Source: CAZSXU01 sp964610505
GTDB taxonomy: Bacteria > Arandabacterota > Arandabacteria > JAGLYR01
DNA length: 33,164 nt
Reading direction: 5' to 3'
Assembly: GCA_964610505.1 (NCBI GenBank)
Contig: CAZSXU010000036.1
Location: forward strand, 1-33,164
The notes under the pieces were generated by a model, which saw nothing but the letters and a program-made list of their open reading frames with translations, did no database searches and was not told where the DNA came from. This document shows positions 1 to 8,113 of the stretch, piece after piece (position 1 is the first letter of the stretch; each line of letters opens with the position of its first letter). Made by a program: the position numbers and the translations under genes.

Positions 1-11
1 GACAATAGAGT

Positions 12-51
12 GAGTTCGCAGGACACGTCCTTCGGACTCGCGGGCGAATTC
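12..51 (+). repeat. 40-nt nested hairpin repeat, copy A, abutting a broken tRNA
   Basis: The outer 8-bp arms (GAGTTCGC at 12-19, GCGAATTC at 44-51) enclose an inner stem GTCC-TTC-GGAC at 27-37. The spacing 8-7-4-3-4-6-8 is identical in the copies at 25002-25041 and 25232-25271, while the stem bases differ in compensating ways. A piece of the heptad GACAATA precedes it at 1-7. The last base directly abuts the first base of a tRNA-like sequence, as in the copy beside the intact tRNA-Lys. Function is unknown. Confidence 0.7.
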
Positions 52-99
52 GGGCCGTTAGCTCAGTTGGTAGAGCACCTGCCTTCTAAGCAGGGAGTC
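52..99 (+). pseudogene. Broken tRNA gene (5' half, anticodon UCU)
   Basis: Bases 52-99 match the first 48 nt of the intact tRNA-Lys at 25042 with one difference, T to C at 86. That change turns the anticodon from UUU (Lys) into UCU (Arg). Acceptor 5' strand, D-arm and anticodon arm are present. After position 99 the sequence departs: no T-stem forms, and the acceptor 3' strand is only partly recognisable around 116-120. It is therefore probably not a working tRNA. It could be a decayed tRNA-Arg(UCU), a partial duplication of tRNA-Lys, or a recombination scar. Confidence 0.6.
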
Positions 100-516
100 A
101 TCGTTTTCGACCCATTCGGCTAACCTCAAACCACACCACAAGTTACAGTCTGACCCATTCTGGCCCCGCAAGGTAGGCCCGTTTTTGCATTTCACTGTGT
201 CTCACTGCATTTCACTCCATTTCACGATCGGGAGACACAAACCTATGACAAAACTATGACAGTGGAAGAGAGGGTCCATAGTGCCCCTCAATTGCCAAAA
301 CAACTGAGTTCACAACACCGAAAAGGCAGTCAGCAGCTTCTGCCCGGGATTCCCACTCTGAGGGTGCGTGTCGGATCCTGGCAGGTAGCCCACTTGAAAC
401 AATTGCCCGATTCATGCAAACTGAGGCAGTTGGGGGGCACATGCGACTGCTGCGGAGTCTGCTCCCCCGAGTTTTCGGACGAAACCGGGGTGCACACCGA
501 TCACCATGGAGAGCCT
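100..516. other. Region before the first gene, without a recognised gene
   Basis: This holds the diverged tail of the broken tRNA, the word GACCCATTC twice (109-117 and near 160), a 10-bp periodic repeat at 187-226, and the leader of the peptidase gene. The peptidase frame stays open upstream to 256, but the translated stretch 256-516 looks like non-coding sequence and lacks family features, so I do not count it as coding. Confidence 0.5.
187..226 (+). repeat. Four 10-bp tandem units
   Basis: Units gcatttcact, gtgtctcact, gcatttcact and ccatttcacg follow each other. A 10-bp period puts the TTTCAC-like cores on one face of the helix. This could be a protein-binding array upstream of the peptidase/mannosidase pair or just a microduplication. 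Confidence 0.45.
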
Positions 517-1875
517 ATGTGTGACGTACTGGTTGCAATGCCCGATGCTACCAAGCGAGGCAGCGTCATCTTCGGAAAGAACAGTGACCGCCCCGCGGGG
601 GAGTGCCAAGTGCTTCACTACGCCCCTGGACGGAACCGCGAGCCGGACTGGCGGATTGAATGCTGCTATGTGAGCGTGCCCGAGATTGGCGAATCTATGG
701 CCACCCTGGGGTGCCGGCCGTACTGGTCCTGGGGCTACGAGACTGGGATGAATGAGGCCGGTGTGATAGGAGGAAACACGGCCATATTCACCCGTTCGTT
801 CCACAATCCCAAGCACCGGACCACGCTGGGGCTAACTGGCATGGAACTCCTGCGTTTGGGTTTGGAGCGGGGGCGCAGCGCGGAAAAGGCGCTGGAAGTC
901 ATCGTGGATCTCCTGGGGCAGTACGGGCAATGGGGTTCCGCTGTCAGAGGGAAGGATCATGGGAAGGGAAGCTATGAAAACGCCTTTCTGCTCGCCGACC
1001 GCCGAGAGGCATGGGTCCTTGAAACCTCGGGCCGCTCGTGGGTGGCCGAGCGGATTCGAGAGGGGGTACGCTCCGTCTCGAATCAGCCCACGATTCGGAC
1101 CCGCTGGACCAGGGATAGCTCGGATATCGAGCAGGTCGCCAGGCACTCCGGCTGGTGGGATGCCAGTCTCGGAGCTCTCGATTTCGCGCGCGCCTTTGGT
1201 GATCACGAGCACTACTCCCGTCAGGTGTCTCACATCCGATGGAGAAGGACGACTCAGTCTCTGGAGTGCAACCGTGGCAAGATCGATGTGTTGAGGATGA
1301 TGGGTATTCTCAGAGATCACTATGAGGATACCTTCCTGGAAGGACCACAATTCCATGCGTACCTTCCGGATTTCCATACCGTGTGCATGCATGATTCCCC
1401 AACGGGGTTCACGTGGGGCAACACCGCGACATCCGCGGTCGTGGAGCTGGATCCCGAAGGGAGACGCCGACCGGTCTTCTGGGTGGCGTACCTTCCTCCC
1501 TGTACGAGTGTTTACACAGCCTATCCCTTCGGCCGGGATCTACCGGAGGTCGTTACCACGGTTGGGAAAGCCGGTCTCAGGGTGCGGCGACCGACGGAGG
1601 CCCCGGCCGATGAATTTGATGCAGCCTCACTGTGGTGGCGTCTCCACCGGATCGTGGAGGAGGTTGCCAAGGATCCCAGTCGTCGCTATGATGAGATCCG
1701 GTCGCTACTTGATCCACTCGAGAGAAGGCACGTCGAGCAGCTGGCCCTTGTGGAAGGTCGTGGTCGCGAAGTGCCGCAATCCGAATGGGACCGGATCTTG
1801 GTGGAGCACATCGGAGATCTGGTACAAAGCCTGGAGCACTTGGAGGAACGATGGAAGATCGATCGGACTCTGTAA
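517..1875 (+). CDS. Secernin-like C69-family peptidase (N-terminal nucleophile hydrolase)
   Basis: Predicted product is 452 residues, close to the usual secernin length. I chose the ATG at 517 although the frame is open to 256, because it puts Cys at position 2, giving MCDVLVAMPDA. Family C69 enzymes use such a Cys as the N-terminal nucleophile after Met removal. A GGAGAG-like ribosome site precedes it. The conserved FGKNSDR block is at residues 19-25, followed by the glycine-rich NEAGV and GGNTA segments. Members are dipeptidases or of unknown substrate; the substrate here is not readable. The next gene, a GH38 mannosidase, starts 17 nt downstream on the same strand, so the two are probably one transcript. 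No signal peptide is seen, so a cytoplasmic location is likely. Confidence 0.85.
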   Translation: MCDVLVAMPDATKRGSVIFGKNSDRPAGECQVLHYAPGRNREPDWRIECCYVSVPEIGESMATLGCRPYWSWGYETGMNEAGVIGGNTAIFTRSFHNPKHRTTLGLTGMELLRLGLERGRSAEKALEVIVDLLGQYGQWGSAVRGKDHGKGSYENAFLLADRREAWVLETSGRSWVAERIREGVRSVSNQPTIRTRWTRDSSDIEQVARHSGWWDASLGALDFARAFGDHEHYSRQVSHIRWRRTTQSLECNRGKIDVLRMMGILRDHYEDTFLEGPQFHAYLPDFHTVCMHDSPTGFTWGNTATSAVVELDPEGRRRPVFWVAYLPPCTSVYTAYPFGRDLPEVVTTVGKAGLRVRRPTEAPADEFDAASLWWRLHRIVEEVAKDPSRRYDEIRSLLDPLERRHVEQLALVEGRGREVPQSEWDRILVEHIGDLVQSLEHLEERWKIDRTL

Positions 1876-1892
1876 GAAAGCAAGGAGAGCAA

Positions 1893-4394
1893 GTGAAGAG
1901 AACAATCTATCTCGTTCCTCATACTCACTACGACGTGGTCTGGGCCTTCAATAAGGAGGACTATTTCTTCATCAATTCGTCCATTCTAAGGAAGGCCGTG
2001 CGCATGGTCGAGGGCGGAGCATTCCGCTTCCTGATTGAGCAGACACTTCCGCTGGAGATGATCGAACACAGGGATCCCGATCTCTTCTCGGACCTTGAGA
2101 AGGCAATCAGCTCAGGCATGATTGAAATCGTTGACGGCCAGTATGTCATGCCCGATCCCATGATCCCGGGAGGTGAGGTCCTCGTTCGTGAGATCCTCTT
2201 CGGGAAGCGGTACTGCAAGGACAAGTTCGGCGTGGACGTTCCGGTAGCGTGGGCCGCCGACGGCTTCGGCCTCAATGCCCAGCTGCCACAGATCTACAGA
2301 AAATCGGGCTATCGATGGTTGGCGTTTCGGCGAGGATTGCCGAAGTCGATCGGCTCACGGGTGAGCGAATTCCTGTGGGAGGGGCTGGATGGCACCAAGA
2401 TCGTCAGCCACTGGATGCCCCTCGGCTATCGGGCCGGTCTAAGGCTCGAGGAATGGGAAGAGAGCTACCGGCGTCTGTCAGACCTGACGACCTCTCCTCA
2501 TGTCCTGATGCCTTGTGGCAGCGGCGGGGCGATTCCACAAGATGAGATCCCGGACAAGGTTGATGAGTGGAACCGTGAGCATGAAAACGAGAAAATGGTC
2601 CTGGCTACGCCCCGAGGTTTTTTCGAAAACTTCGATTCGCAGGAGAGGGAATTGATCACCTTCGAGGGTGAGCTCTACAGTGATGAACTCGAGAATGTCT
2701 TCCCTGATGTGGCCTCCAGCCGGGTTCGGTTGAGGCTGGCAATCCTGGAACGGGAGCGTGCGCTGCTCGTGGCGGAGAAAGCTGCAACTCTTGCCCTGCT
2801 CCAAGGGAAAGCCTACCCGGGTGAGGTCCTGACGGACCTGTGGAAGAAGGAGCTTTTCCTGGCAAACCATGATGTCCTACCTGGCTGCGGAATCGACGAG
2901 ATCTACGAGGAGGCCTGGGACTACGTCGGCGAGATGAAGCGAGCTTCCAGTTCGGTCATGGGAAGTTCCATCAAGCACCTGATGCGAGGGAAAGGTCATC
3001 GCACCTGCGTTGTAGTCTTCAATCCCAACAACTGGGAAGTCGGGGACTGGGTGGAGGCCGAAGTGGAGCTGGGTGAGGGTTGGCTCAGTGAGCCCGGGAT
3101 TGCGTGGGATGGCAAGGAGGTCCCCAGCGAAGCACTGGAGGTGGTGCGCTGGGACGACGGAAGTGTCCGGAGGGCCAGAATCGGCTTCATGGCCACCATT
3201 CCTGGCCTTGGCTGCCGTGCCTACAGCATTGTGAAGAGAGAGAAATCATTCAGGAGTCGGGTCACAGTACAAGGGAACGAGGTGGAGACCAAGTTCTTCA
3301 AGATCTCTGTGGACTCGAAGACCGGGATCCTTGAAATTCACGATCGGGATGGGAACCGGATCCTGTCAGGAAATGAGGTGATTGTCGACGAGGAAATCGG
3401 CGATCTCTACTTCCACAAGAGTCTGCTCGAGGGGCGTATCGGGTCCGAAAGCGGGGAAGGACTCCGTTTTGGAGTCTTCAAACCCGAGGAGATCAATGTT
3501 AGGAGGGGTGCCCTGCGGACGGTTATCACTTTCCGAGATTCATTCTACTGCTTACGCTGGCCTTACTACCTTGTTGACAAGTATGAACCGAGACTCTTTC
3601 GGCACAAGACGGTGGAAGTCTGCAAGAAGGTGATTGTATACAACAGCCTTCCGAGGATCGATTTCGTTACCGAGCTCAACCTACTACAATCGCACGTGCG
3701 AATCCGCCTCAAGTTCGATACCTGCATGGTAGCGCCTCTCTACGCGCGGCAGACCCAGTTCGGTGTCTTGGACTTGCCCCAGGAGAGGACTCTGCGAGAG
3801 AGCGTCAAGATTCCTTCCCTGGCGTGGATCAACAGCCAGGAGGGGGACCGCGGCCTGGCGTTTCTCACCCTGGGGGTACCCATCAACGAAATCCGAGGGG
3901 GAGAAGTCTACTGCACCCTCCTGAGGAGCGTCTCCGTGCTCTCTGCGGATGGGCAGAGCGGTCCCCTCGTTCCCACACCCGAGGCACAGGAGCTCGGTCG
4001 GCACACGTATCAGTACTCAGTCTACCCCTATCACGGAAATTGGCGCGAGTCCCAGATCCACCGGCGGGCCCATGAGACGAGTCAACCGTTGGTGGCCCTG
4101 CAGATGGACACGGAGCCGAAATCCAGGGAATTCCGCAGCTTCAGCCTAGACCCGGACGGCCTGATCATCTCGGCGCTAAAGCAAGCTGAAGACGGGGATG
4201 GCATTATCCTGCGGTTCTTCGAGACCCGAGGGGAATCCTGTAGAGCGGCGTTGGGCTTGCCCCCAGGAATTACGGCAGTCAGGACCGTGAACCTGTTGGA
4301 GGAAGAAGAGGGAATCGTAGAGGCGGACGAGGCCAGGGTGGAGATGGAAGTCGGGCCCTTCGAAATAGTAACCCTGAAGCTCTCTTGCGGGTGA
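1893..4394 (+). CDS. GH38-family alpha-mannosidase, candidate mannosylglycerate hydrolase
   Basis: Predicted product is 833 residues. The GTG at 1893 has AAGGAG six bases upstream and lies just past the preceding stop. An ATG at 1851 in the same frame would overlap that gene and is less likely. Residues 9-17 (PHTHYDVVW) match the GH38 zinc-binding HxD start. AADGFG with Asp123 matches the nucleophile region, followed by NAQLPQ. A later NHDVLPG segment matches the third metal-ligand region, and a long beta-rich C-terminal half follows. GH38 includes E. coli MngB, which cleaves phosphorylated mannosylglycerate. The convergent neighbouring operon makes mannosylglycerate, so that sugar is an attractive substrate by inference. 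Glycan turnover is the alternative. No signal peptide is visible. Confidence 0.88.
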   Translation: MKRTIYLVPHTHYDVVWAFNKEDYFFINSSILRKAVRMVEGGAFRFLIEQTLPLEMIEHRDPDLFSDLEKAISSGMIEIVDGQYVMPDPMIPGGEVLVREILFGKRYCKDKFGVDVPVAWAADGFGLNAQLPQIYRKSGYRWLAFRRGLPKSIGSRVSEFLWEGLDGTKIVSHWMPLGYRAGLRLEEWEESYRRLSDLTTSPHVLMPCGSGGAIPQDEIPDKVDEWNREHENEKMVLATPRGFFENFDSQERELITFEGELYSDELENVFPDVASSRVRLRLAILERERALLVAEKAATLALLQGKAYPGEVLTDLWKKELFLANHDVLPGCGIDEIYEEAWDYVGEMKRASSSVMGSSIKHLMRGKGHRTCVVVFNPNNWEVGDWVEAEVELGEGWLSEPGIAWDGKEVPSEALEVVRWDDGSVRRARIGFMATIPGLGCRAYSIVKREKSFRSRVTVQGNEVETKFFKISVDSKTGILEIHDRDGNRILSGNEVIVDEEIGDLYFHKSLLEGRIGSESGEGLRFGVFKPEEINVRRGALRTVITFRDSFYCLRWPYYLVDKYEPRLFRHKTVEVCKKVIVYNSLPRIDFVTELNLLQSHVRIRLKFDTCMVAPLYARQTQFGVLDLPQERTLRESVKIPSLAWINSQEGDRGLAFLTLGVPINEIRGGEVYCTLLRSVSVLSADGQSGPLVPTPEAQELGRHTYQYSVYPYHGNWRESQIHRRAHETSQPLVALQMDTEPKSREFRSFSLDPDGLIISALKQAEDGDGIILRFFETRGESCRAALGLPPGITAVRTVNLLEEEEGIVEADEARVEMEVGPFEIVTLKLSCG

Positions 4395-4442
4395 TGCTGC
4401 TGTCGGAGACACATCGTAGGACAGAGAGCACCGGGGCCCGGG

Positions 4443-5243
4443 TCACGACAGCAATCCAAGAATGGCGCGATTCCAACCTATCGGCCCGACCCCATCCACG
4501 CGGTGGAGGCTGGATACGGGCATATCCTCCCAGACACGCCCGGGCTTCTGGACGACGAAGGGAAGGTCAACAGCGGCAAGAAGAGAAACATCGTTCTTGC
4601 TATCCCCGATGCCGACTGTCCGGAGTCCTGGCTCTTGCCTCCGGTAGAGGTCTGCAAGCAGCGAAGCTGCCTCACCCTTGTCGTGGAGTCCGGTGACGGC
4701 CGAGAATCGACCGCCGCGGCTCAAGCGGATGCCGCGTCTGGCCAAAGCTGCGCCCAACCGCTCGAATTCGTTACTGTCGAGCCTGGTAACCAGAGTCTCC
4801 TCATACTCTCTCGCCATCGCACGTCTTGCTGCCTCAACGTTCAGACCGGTCTCCGCGGCTACCTCCTCCGGGGTCATATCGCCATATCCTCGGAGGGACA
4901 GGCCTGTTTCGCGCGCGGTCTCGATCAGATTCTCTCGTATTTCACGATAGCCAAGCCCCAGCTCCACCACGTGATAGTTACCCACGACCCGGTCAAAAGG
5001 ATATCGGAAGGGGAAGTACGTTCTGTGGATGAAGACAGCCCCCCCGTCTTCAACAATGAACGGGTCTGCGATGCCGAGCTCGCTCCGGTAGGTGTCCTGT
5101 TCAGCTCGCGTCTTGGAAGAGCAGAAGACAAGCGGCGTACGAGTAGAGCGGATGAGATCCAGACCAGGTTGCGCCTCCCGGTAGGAGTAGGTTTGCGGGT
5201 CAAGGAGAGTCCCGTCCAGGTCTGTGAAGATGACAAGCTTCAC
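4443..5243 (-). CDS. mpgP: Mannosyl-3-phosphoglycerate phosphatase
   Basis: Predicted product is 266 residues, of normal length for the family. It removes phosphate from mannosyl-3-phosphoglycerate to give mannosylglycerate, the second step of the two-step pathway. HAD motif I is FTDLDGT with Asp8 and Asp10; HAD motif IV is GIGDSKND around residues 211-218. The middle cap region is of the MPGP/Cof type. The start is GTG at 5243, with GGGAG about seven bases upstream. It lies 27 nt after the symporter gene and closes the operon. Only 48 nt separate its stop from that of the convergent GH38 gene, with no strong terminator, so antisense read-through between the two units is possible. Confidence 0.92.
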   Translation of the reverse strand: MKLVIFTDLDGTLLDPQTYSYREAQPGLDLIRSTRTPLVFCSSKTRAEQDTYRSELGIADPFIVEDGGAVFIHRTYFPFRYPFDRVVGNYHVVELGLGYREIRENLIETARETGLSLRGYGDMTPEEVAAETGLNVEAARRAMAREYEETLVTRLDSNEFERLGAALARRGIRLSRGGRFSAVTGLHDKGEAASLLADLYRRQEPGLRTVGIGDSKNDVSLLAAVDLPFVVQKPGRVWEDMPVSSLHRVDGVGPIGWNRAILGLLS

Positions 5244-5270
5244 GATATTCTCCCGGTCGCTCCGATGGAA

Positions 5271-6905
5271 CTAGGCAAAGGTCTGGATCAAGTAAGAAAT
5301 CAGAATGATCAGGAAGAAGTAGGCCACGACGGAAGAACTGGAGACCCTCCAATTCTCTCCAACTCTCCCACCGGACTGAGTTAGTCTCGATTGGATGAGC
5401 TTGACTCCTCGGGGGATGCGCAAGATCCAAAGTAGCCACGCTCCGCCGATCGTGACCAGAAGGCCGACGGCATTCCACCATAGCCACGAAACGGAGGTCA
5501 ATCTCCACAGGATCACGTTTGCCGCGATGCCAAGCAGGACACCTGCGCGGATGTCGAAGGATCCAATGCTCCGCGTGGTCATGCCTAGCAGGAAAGCGGC
5601 AAGGATCGGGCCGTACAGCAGGCTGCCAACGGCGTTGATGAGCACGATCGTGGTCTGTCGTGTGGCCTGCCCGGTACGCGCGAAGGCGAGAGCAGCAAGG
5701 ACACAAAAGACCCCCCACAAGACGGTGAGAACCTTGGACGCAACCAGGTAGTGCCGGTCGGAGGCCATCGGTCTGATGTACACACGGTAGACGTCCTGCA
5801 TCGTAACGGCGCTCAGAGAATTGATGGCCGAGTCCAGGCTGGACATCAGCGCAGACATGATGGCGACAAAGATGAGCCCCACGATTCCAGCCGGAAGGAA
5901 GGTGAGAACGAACATGGGAACCATGCGGTCGGGATCTCGCCGCAACATTTCGGCAACGGTTGCCGGATCGGTTTGGAGTTTAGAAGCGACTTGGCCGACG
6001 AAACCTGGAGAGGCAAGCACGGCACCGACGAAAATGCCCATGAGGCAGTACAAGAGAACCAGCGGGAATCGGCCGAATGCGTTAACAAGCAGAGACTTCC
6101 GAACCCCCCCCAGGTCTCTGACCGACAGTTCTCTCTGCACCTGGCTCTGGTCGCAGCCGTAGTAGGAGGCGTACAAGAAGATCCCGCCGAGTGCCATAGG
6201 CCAGAAAGCATACACACCCTCGGGCGTGATCCCCCAGTGCTTGAAGTCCAGGATCTTGAGCCGTTCGGGGTCCAGCGCCTCCCAGGCGGCACCCCAACCG
6301 ATCAACCGTAGCGCCGCTGTCCCGCAGATGCCGATGCCGACGATAATGATGAGCATCTGGAGGAAATCGCTCAGAATGACGACGCGAATGCCCCCCAAGG
6401 CGTCGTAGATGACGGTCACCAGCCCGATGATGACGATCGCCTGCGTCGTAGAAACGGGGAGGGCGGTCGAGAGAATGAGCCCTCCGGCCAGGACGGACAC
6501 CGCTGTGGCCAACCCTCTACCAATCTGAAACAGAATGCTGATGAGAGTGCGGGTTTCTCGGTCGAATCGTTCTTCGAGATACTCGTAGATGCTGACGTAG
6601 CGGCCGCGATGAAGAATGGGCAGGATCACAGTCATGACAAGTAGGATGCCAAGTGGGACACCGAACTCGTAGCACAACCACTTAAGCCCCCCACCTTCCT
6701 TGAGAGCAACAAACGCGGGGGCGGAAACGAAGCTGATCGCTCCCAGCTGGGTAGCCATCGTCGAAGCTCCGGACTGCCACCACCGAATCTTGCGGCCGGC
6801 GAGATAGTAGTCGTGAACGTTTCGCTGGGCGCGGCCCCGCAGTGCGGCGAATACGACGATCCCCACCAGGTAGAAAGCAATAACTGCCCAATCCAGAAAC
6901 GTCAT
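5271..6905 (-). CDS. Sodium:solute symporter (SSS/SLC5 family)
   Basis: Predicted product is 544 residues with about 13 hydrophobic helices. It opens with a membrane segment and the FYLVGIVVF and YYLAGRK signature regions typical of SSS transporters, followed by a Gly/Ser-rich first core helix (QLGAISFVSAP). The family couples Na+ entry to uptake of sugars, amino acids or other organic solutes. The substrate cannot be read directly. Its ATG overlaps the stop of mpgS by 4 nt (ATGA at 6902-6905), which suggests translational coupling. Sitting between the two mannosylglycerate biosynthetic genes, it may import the osmolyte, a precursor or a co-solute. Confidence 0.88.
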   Translation of the reverse strand: MTFLDWAVIAFYLVGIVVFAALRGRAQRNVHDYYLAGRKIRWWQSGASTMATQLGAISFVSAPAFVALKEGGGLKWLCYEFGVPLGILLVMTVILPILHRGRYVSIYEYLEERFDRETRTLISILFQIGRGLATAVSVLAGGLILSTALPVSTTQAIVIIGLVTVIYDALGGIRVVILSDFLQMLIIIVGIGICGTAALRLIGWGAAWEALDPERLKILDFKHWGITPEGVYAFWPMALGGIFLYASYYGCDQSQVQRELSVRDLGGVRKSLLVNAFGRFPLVLLYCLMGIFVGAVLASPGFVGQVASKLQTDPATVAEMLRRDPDRMVPMFVLTFLPAGIVGLIFVAIMSALMSSLDSAINSLSAVTMQDVYRVYIRPMASDRHYLVASKVLTVLWGVFCVLAALAFARTGQATRQTTIVLINAVGSLLYGPILAAFLLGMTTRSIGSFDIRAGVLLGIAANVILWRLTSVSWLWWNAVGLLVTIGGAWLLWILRIPRGVKLIQSRLTQSGGRVGENWRVSSSSVVAYFFLIILISYLIQTFA

Positions 6906-8113
6906 CGGCTTTCCCGACCTATGCCGTTCTCTATGAGTCTACCGTACGGCGCTGATCGAATCTCTTTGAGGAATGCGTTGGGATCAACAGAGGCCAGGGC
7001 TGGAAAGTAGCGAGGACGCGCGAGAGGTTTGCCCCGTTCCACGTAGCCTCTTGCGGTGGCTTCGCGCAGAATCTCCTTCTTGAGTGGCTCCGGGCAAATA
7101 GGCGAATGGTAGATGACCTGCATCGCCAGGTAGCGCATCTGATCCACATGCGCCTTGTCTCCCGCCTCGTGGAGATGTGGATTGCGGGACTCTATCTGGT
7201 AGACTTCCACCTTGCGACTCATGGCATCGAGCACAGGGGTCTGCAGAATCCCTCCAAATTTCTCAAGAAGGTTGATGATGTGGTACGGCTCAATCGAGTA
7301 GCCGTAAGCATAATCAAGGCTCAACGCCAGTTCCATGGACATTCCATGCTCACCGGCGTTGCCGGTCTTGATGATCTCGGTCTCGAACCCAAGGTAGTGT
7401 GTAATCAGCTTGTTGAGCAGAGCGTTCGTCTTGGCGGAGCTGCGCCCCCACTTTCGGAAGAACAATTTCGATTCAACAATCTTGGGCTTGCTGTGCCAGG
7501 CGATACGCACCATCGTGAAGGGGGACCGACTGATCGAGAAAGCCGCAGCGTATTCCCGGATGTATTCTTCCACCGCACCTGGGAAGTAGTTGTCGGAGTC
7601 GATGAAGCCAACGTACTTCTTGCCGGCGAGCCGGGCCAGCTGTGTTCCGATGATCATCCCCTCAGCTTTTCCGTCCCGAATCGTCCCATTGTCGGCCAAG
7701 ATATTTCGGTAGCCCGCATTCCTGAATGCCTTGGCCAGAAGAGGGTCTTTCTGATGGGCAATGAGAGCATTCTTCTCGACAAAAGTGCAGAAATCACGCA
7801 GCGCATCTTGTTCCATATGGAAGCGATCGACCGGAGTACGAGGGCTGTTGGAGACGATGATAATCATGCATGGATGAGGGATGCCACACAGGACTCCCTC
7901 GACCAGCTTCAAGCGTTCGCCGCGGATTGGGACAACAACTGCCATGTCTTTGTAGATTTTCGCCAGCTCATCGTACGGGATTCGCTGGATCGCACGCGTA
8001 GGTGAAGGCAGGGTGCCGTTGTCCGCTCCGGAGTCCAACTCAAAAACCTTCTGCAGATCGCCAAACCGAATCGCACCGAATCGCTCCACGTTCTTCGGCA
8101 GCTCAATCCTCAT
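6902..8113 (-). CDS. mpgS: Mannosyl-3-phosphoglycerate synthase (GT55)
   Basis: Predicted product is 403 residues. It transfers mannose from GDP-mannose to D-3-phosphoglycerate, giving mannosyl-3-phosphoglycerate, the committed step to the osmolyte mannosylglycerate. The family-typical VVVPIRGERLKLVEGVL region is at residues 59-75. DNGTIRDGKAEGM begins at 141, and the metal/nucleotide-binding IDSDN lies at 171-175. The HGMSMELAL and YGYSIEPYHII blocks are also characteristic of GT55. The start ATG overlaps the amidotransferase stop (ATGA at 8110-8113), and its own stop overlaps the symporter start, so the three genes are coupled in translation. A stand-alone synthase and phosphatase rather than a fusion makes this the two-step pathway. 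Confidence 0.93.
   Translation of the reverse strand: MRIELPKNVERFGAIRFGDLQKVFELDSGADNGTLPSPTRAIQRIPYDELAKIYKDMAVVVPIRGERLKLVEGVLCGIPHPCMIIIVSNSPRTPVDRFHMEQDALRDFCTFVEKNALIAHQKDPLLAKAFRNAGYRNILADNGTIRDGKAEGMIIGTQLARLAGKKYVGFIDSDNYFPGAVEEYIREYAAAFSISRSPFTMVRIAWHSKPKIVESKLFFRKWGRSSAKTNALLNKLITHYLGFETEIIKTGNAGEHGMSMELALSLDYAYGYSIEPYHIINLLEKFGGILQTPVLDAMSRKVEVYQIESRNPHLHEAGDKAHVDQMRYLAMQVIYHSPICPEPLKKEILREATARGYVERGKPLARPRYFPALASVDPNAFLKEIRSAPYGRLIENGIGRESR

Noticed and set aside
256..516. Upstream 87 codons of the peptidase frame
   Set aside because: They would bury the N-terminal nucleophile Cys and show no family features. The start at 517 is better.
4395..4442. Bidirectional terminator between GH38 and mpgP
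   Set aside because: Only TGCTGTC and GACAGCA 42 nt apart can pair, without a T-run; too weak to call.
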